A stretch of 60,000 bases of DNA from Diphasiastrum complanatum (taxonomy: Eukaryota; Streptophyta; Lycopodiopsida; Lycopodiales; Lycopodiaceae): the NCBI GenBank assembly GCA_029204225.1, contig CM055099.1:57611982-57671981 (forward strand), written 5' to 3'. The notes beneath the pieces were generated by a model. The model ran no database searches. It saw only the letters and a list, made by a program, of their open reading frames with translations, and was not told the DNA's origin. The position numbers and the translations under genes were made by a program. Of this stretch, positions 53,050 to 60,000 are shown piece after piece (the stretch's first letter is position 1; each line of letters begins with the position of its first letter).

Positions 53050-54340
53050 ATGTCTCAACCCAAACGCTATGATTTAAATCAATGAAATTTTGATCCCATA
53101 AGTGGTAATCTTATGACCTAGGTAAACTAGCTCATGCTTAAAGAATTCACACTTAGAATTTTTTTTATGTAGAGTAACTCCTAACAGAATTTTGTCAAGC
53201 CATTTTGATAAGCTCTATGCGTTCCTCAAAGGTTCTAGTAGATGAGAGTATCATCTAAAAATACTACCACAAAACTCTCAAATATGGAAAAAATAAACCG
53301 TTTATCATTTGTTGGCATGCTGTTGGAGTGTTTGTCAACCCAAAAGGTAACACTAAGAACTTGTAATGACCAAATTTTGTACAAAATCTAGTTTTATGCA
53401 CATCTTTCAACCTAATTCTTATTTGATGGTATTCTATCCTCTTGTAATCCACACACATGCAAACCTTCATTCTTCGTCACTTTCAAAATAATATAAATGC
53501 CACATGGTGATGAACTAAGTTGAATATGTCCCATCTTTAGATAGTTTTCTATTTGATTTTGTAATTTCTATCTTTTCCTTTTGAGAAAATCTATTAGACT
53601 ATCTAGAGATAGGTTGACTACCAAGAATTACCTCTATTATGTGGTCTACTGACCTAGATGGTGGTAAACCATGAGGTGATTCAGTTGGAAAGACATCTTG
53701 AATTTCAGTAATGATCTAATTTTTTATTGTTTTTTTTTTCTATCTAAAGTTAATGAGTTTAGAAGTGTAGATATTACAAATATAGAAAAAACTTCATATT
53801 AAATCATCAAATGCTTTCATTATATTAATTTTATAAATCATGTGTGATGGATGAACAAAATTACTTCCAAAACATGTAATTACTTTATCACCCTCCTTGA
53901 ATGTGAGAATATGCTTCTCAAAATCAATTGCCAAAGCAAGCGACCACTTATATCCAAAAATTAAGTCAATATGTGCCAACTCTAAAACATGAAAATTAAC
54001 TAAGTCTCTATGATCTTGAAACATCATTTAGCATCCCAAGTCTGCAATTCAGCTCCTGAAGCTAGATAAACTTGTATCAGTGGTTGCTTGCTTCAGTTGT
54101 CAGATAAGTTTTTGCACCAGACAAATAAAGTTATGAGCTATGAACTATTGTCTAATAAAATACTACCTTCTTGATTTATTCTCTTGAGCCTTAAATGAAA
54201 TAAATCATTAGACAAGAAAGAAGTTGTACTAAAGAACATTCACATTCACAATTATCTAGGTTAATTTCCAAAGATTTACATTTTTCACCGGGGATCTTGA
54301 TCATCTGTGCCATCAATTTTTGTTATTACATATCTAATTG
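53050..54340 (-). pseudogene. Ty3/gypsy remnant K (protease and reverse transcriptase)
   Basis: Minus strand 54027-53794: VNFHVLELAHIDLIFGYKWS and AIDFEKHILTFKEGDKV, the linker after the protease, corresponding to [20 protein letters not shown] of gypsy J. 53470-53264: EYHQIRIRLKDVHKTRFCTK and [20 protein letters not shown], then LFFPYLRV and broken frames of the active-site block to about 53050. The stretch 53480-53790 is badly decayed and RT N-terminal blocks are hard to read. No LTR seen. Confidence 0.75.
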
Positions 54341-56629
<2,289 letters not shown>

Positions 56630-57790
56630 ACTCACAATTGTCTTAGACTCCTTAAGGAACAATTTGAGAGATTAATCAATAGTGGACAAGAGCAAAAGGT
56701 TTGCAAATTGCACAAGGCATTGCATGGGTTAAAGCAAGCCTCATAGACATAGTATCATAAATGAGATTCATTCCTTGTACACAAAGGGCTAAAGAGTAGC
56801 GATGTAGATACTACACATGATGTGTATGAAAGACAAAAAGGAGTCTCAAACTCATAATGGAAATATATGGTGATGATCTTATTCTTGACAATAGCTCCAA
56901 AGCAAAGGTGAACAATATGAAGGGGCATTTGAGCACAACCTTCAAGATGGTGGATCTGGAAGAGCTACACTATTTCCTTGGTATTGAAGTGCAAAGAGAT
57001 AGAACAAGTTGATGGACAATGCCATTGAGCCAACATAGTTACTTAATTGAGGTGTTAACAAGATTTGGGGTGATGGATTGCAAGCCAATTTCAACCCCAT
57101 TGAGCACTAGAATCAAGCTTTCAAAGAATATGTGTCTAGCAACAAAGCGAGAATGAGAACATATGAGCAAAGTTCCATACACGCAAGCCTTGGAAAGCTT
57201 GATGTATGCAATGGTCAGTATCGGGCTTGATTTGGCATTCTCCATTGGTAGCCTAAGTCAATTCGCTAACAATAAAGGGAGTGGTCATTAGACAACCATG
57301 AAGAGAATTATGAGATGTGTGCATGGAAGGTTGAATTGTGGAATCTCTTAGAAAAGTGAAAGTGTGCATGAAGGGAATGGTTGGTTATTTAGATGTAGAC
57401 TAGGCGAGAGATGTTGATAGTAGGAAGTCAACATTTGGTTGTGTATTCATGTCAAGAGGACCAATCATTTATTGGGGAAAGTAGAAAATAAAGTTGTGTT
57501 GCTTTGTCAAGTACTCAACCTGAGTACATATCGCGCTCTCATGCAATGAAGGAAGTTGTGTGGTTAGAAAGGCTTGAAGGTGAAGTGACGAGAGAAGGTC
57601 AAAAGGTCATGAAAGTACTTGTAGAACAACCAAGGTTGCATAACTCTTGTAGAAATCCTATATTCCACAAGTGTTGACATACATCCCATTTTGTCAAGAA
57701 TCAAGTGGAGAAGAGTAGCACTTTAAGCGTTTATTCTATTGAGGACATGCTGGCTAACACGATGACCAAGGTGATCTAATGAACCACTTA
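56630..57790 (+). pseudogene. Heavily decayed Ty1/copia reverse transcriptase and RNase H
   Basis: Plus-strand blocks in broken frames: KVCKLHKALHGLKQAS (56694-56741), GDDLILDNSSK-like text, STFKMVDLEELHYFLGIEVQ (about 56938-57000), GVMDCKPISTPLS (57069), then RNase H text STQPEYISRSHAMKEVVWLE (57515-57570), NPIFHK and EDMLANTMTKVI (57740-57778). Frequent stops in every frame make it the oldest-looking copia here. Confidence 0.7.
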
Positions 57791-57830
57791 TCAAAGGTTA
57801 CAAGAGCCTATGGCAAATGAGTTGAAATTC

Positions 57831-58257
57831 TGTTAGGATCTAGTGCAGTATGCAGATCACATTACACAATTACTATAGCCACTTCTCACAAGCTCTCAAA
57901 GATGGCACAACAAAAGTTCTTAGATTACAAAGAAACACTGTACATATAGAGTATTCACAAACTGCATGAAAAGGCAGGTGTCCTAAAATTGGCCTACCAC
58001 CTGTCAAACTAAGGTCGGGCCCAATATGGCCAAATTCGACCGACAAACTTGGGACATGCCCCCAAGTATAACAAGTACTGTAAATAACTCTGTACAGGCT
58101 AATTCTTCCTATGTGTGGCTACTCGGCTAACCCAAGTAGCCGACTACGCCCGATCAATATATCCTAATGGGTCATGTCCCGATCACAACCATATACAGTA
58201 ATTACATCATCACATTTAGAGCTTATACTAATGAATCAGATCAAAACTGATTTCTCA
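57831..58257 (-). repeat. Probable LTR (3') of an unidentified element extending to the right
   Basis: 427 bp. On the minus strand CTTAAGGGAGAGAG, a polypurine tract, precedes TGAGAAATCAG at 58257, and the other end is GCACTAGATCCTAACA at 57831. TG...CA ends and the purine tract are the only evidence; there is no second copy. It begins where the decayed copia ends. Confidence 0.45.
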
Positions 58258-60000
58258 CTCTCTCCCTTAAGCTCAGATGTGATAAGAGTGAAGAACAATA
58301 TATTGCAGCAGCGTCTGGAGTGTCCAAAAGATGTTATGCATATCACAGCTACCATGTACTTGACTCACACTCAAGCACACCAACAAACCACCAGGTTTGA
58401 CTCACAAAGTATCATGCAAACACAATGCTCATATAGAGAGTCTACTGTACTCTCGACCAACTGACTCGTCCCCAATCCGACTTGAAACACAAGTGGACCA
58501 CATGAGCGACATGGCTCAAACTGAGGAAATCCCATTGCCACCATGAGACTATACCCTCACTAGATAGACAACTAGTAGACAATGACAAGTCAATGAGCAT
58601 AAAATGACTACTTTGTTTCACTGTAGCAAATGCACAACCACATACAACTCCGACTCAGATCTAGACTCTCGTGACAAGGCAACATGCAAGCCCACACACA
58701 CTCATGCAAACCAACACGAATGATAAAGCATCAAATACATGACCAAGGCCTGCTCATACGTGGTATCCTGTCGTACCAACACTTGTGCCACCTGTAGATC
58801 CGCTGCTACACCACTGGTCACCAAATCAGGACCTCAACAATGGCCTGCACCTATAACCAAGATGCCCTCATGTCTAAGCATATCACATAGATGTCCTCAT
58901 ACATCATCCAAGATCAACCGTCTCGAACCAATGAGCGCTCCAAGCCTCATCCTTGATGTATCTCCCAAACAAAGCTATGCTCCAAGCCGTTTTGCCCTGA
59001 CATCCTGTCCAATAAGCCCTAAAAGTTGATCCCCATCCATTCTCCATGCTCCAAGCACAAGAGTCTACCAAGGACTCAACGAATGAATGTACACAAAACC
59101 TCACCATAGGCTATACCTGAGTAGCTCGTCTATCTCCTGGAGATACTGATGATGATCTGCTTGTCCTACATCTCATGTAGGCTCAACTTCCCATGCTTGA
59201 CATTGCCAGCTCTGATTTGACCAGTACATAGGCCTCTCACCAAGGAGCCTATCTCCCCACAACATCCATCATAGCGTCCAAGCCAAAGCAAATGCAAACT
59301 AGAGCCACTATCGTGATGAATAACTCACCCATGATCCATAGCATATTAGGTAGGATAGCTCCAGAACCCGGTACCCTGTACCATCTGATCACCAAGTATC
59401 CATTGCCCGCTGATAGCTCCTCAAGAATCTGTCCACCTGTAGTGCAACTAGACTCCAACTGGATCTAACCAAAAGCAGCATCCTGCTTACCAAATAATGA
59501 TGGATAACAACAACATGTGACGCCAACTTGGACACTACCATGCATATAATCATGCAGCTCACCTGATCACTCGCCAAAGTATCAGTTGTCACTCCCTAAG
59601 AAACCATCTCCATCCTTGTCGGCTCACAACCATGGGCATGCTGGATCTACATCACCCCGTAATGCTCTCCATGCCCTCAGGATATGTACCACCACAGGTA
59701 CACTCCATGCCACCTACCTCCAAGTAGGCTTGACCCATCTCTAGGTCATCACACATGATGCACCAGCTGAAGAACACCATCCATACATCAAATGACACGT
59801 CATATCTGAGCAACTGTAGCATCTCCTTGAGTGCCACCCCAATGGACTCGTCATCCACATACTATGCCCACATGATGTCTCCGATCCTGGTCACCATCCT
59901 ACTAGACAAGCCGAACTCCAAAGCATCACCTACTCCACCTGGCTCCTAGCATCTGCTTGCTCTCCCTGGCTATGTGCCACCCGACACCATGCCACCGCAA
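58258..60000 (-). other. GC-richer unidentified sequence, possibly interior of an LTR element
   Basis: Base composition changes from the AT-rich flank. Minus-strand frames look better than plus-strand ones: 59955-59652 reads GDALEFGLSSRMVTRIGDIM, a stop, then YVDDESIGVALKEMLQLLRY, FDVWMVFFSWCIMCDDLEMG, AYLEVGGMECTCGGTYPEG. Broken frames continue to about 59250 (GSGAILPNMLWIMGELFI). I see no RT, integrase or gag signature and cannot name it. The YVDD string is not in a reverse-transcriptase context. The sequence runs off the window. Confidence 0.3.

Noticed and set aside
59800-59870. YVDD string in a minus-strand frame as a reverse-transcriptase active site
   Set aside because: Flanking residues do not fit RT, and none of the other RT blocks are present around it.

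Overview
This is plant nuclear DNA from a genome crowded with retrotransposons, probably a flowering plant. The evidence is nested and fragmented Ty1/copia and Ty3/gypsy LTR retrotransposons on both strands, LTRs followed by primer-binding sites for initiator tRNA-Met, GT-AG introns, long GA/CT microsatellites and a BED/DUF659-type hAT transposon. I cannot name the species. There is one clearly intact cellular gene, at 34998-37639 (+). It has seven coding exons and encodes a CstF64-like 3'-end processing factor without an RNA-recognition motif, of the ESP1 type. Nearly all other coding sequence is transposon-derived and broken by stops, frameshifts or deletions.

Layout. 1-9150: a minus-strand copia element (A; 3' LTR 1551-2299, pol and gag to 8651, PBS 8652-8664, truncated 5' LTR to about 8938) sits between pieces of a plus-strand copia element (B). 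Element A is itself interrupted at 2722-4982 by a compact LTR element with two LTRs of about 745 bp and a matching TACAT target duplication. 9151-14253: B's LTR start, an unidentified degenerate minus-strand ORF, gypsy and copia pol remnants, and small copia fragments. 14279-20875: a nearly full-length but dead plus-strand copia element (D) with both LTRs of about 1.14 kb. 20876-24071: copia RNase H remnant and a decayed G-type lectin receptor kinase. 24072-29690: microsatellites, a copia LTR with perfect 7-bp inverted ends, a truncated gypsy element and a possible 46-codon ORF.

29694-33946 is the most unusual part. Two convergent copies of a hAT-like transposase gene form arms of about 1.4 kb around a unique centre of about 1 kb. 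The right copy lacks exon 1. In its place is a 143-bp LTR-like repeat containing a tRNA-like sequence, followed directly by a primer-binding site. The ESP1-like gene begins about 1 kb further on. 39412-44707 is a copia array in which three successive parts (LTR, leader, polypurine tract) run into a second LTR, leader, gag and integrase. 44730-54340 holds gypsy and copia remnants, including a long plus-strand chromovirus-like gypsy element (47516-52370) whose LTR carries a cluster of short palindromes. 54340-60000 holds a long CT microsatellite, a heavily decayed copia pol, one more LTR, and GC-richer sequence I could not identify.

Nothing here looks like an operon or a co-working gene set. 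The genes relate by insertion history: younger elements inside older ones, with deletions joining unrelated pieces around one conserved gene.
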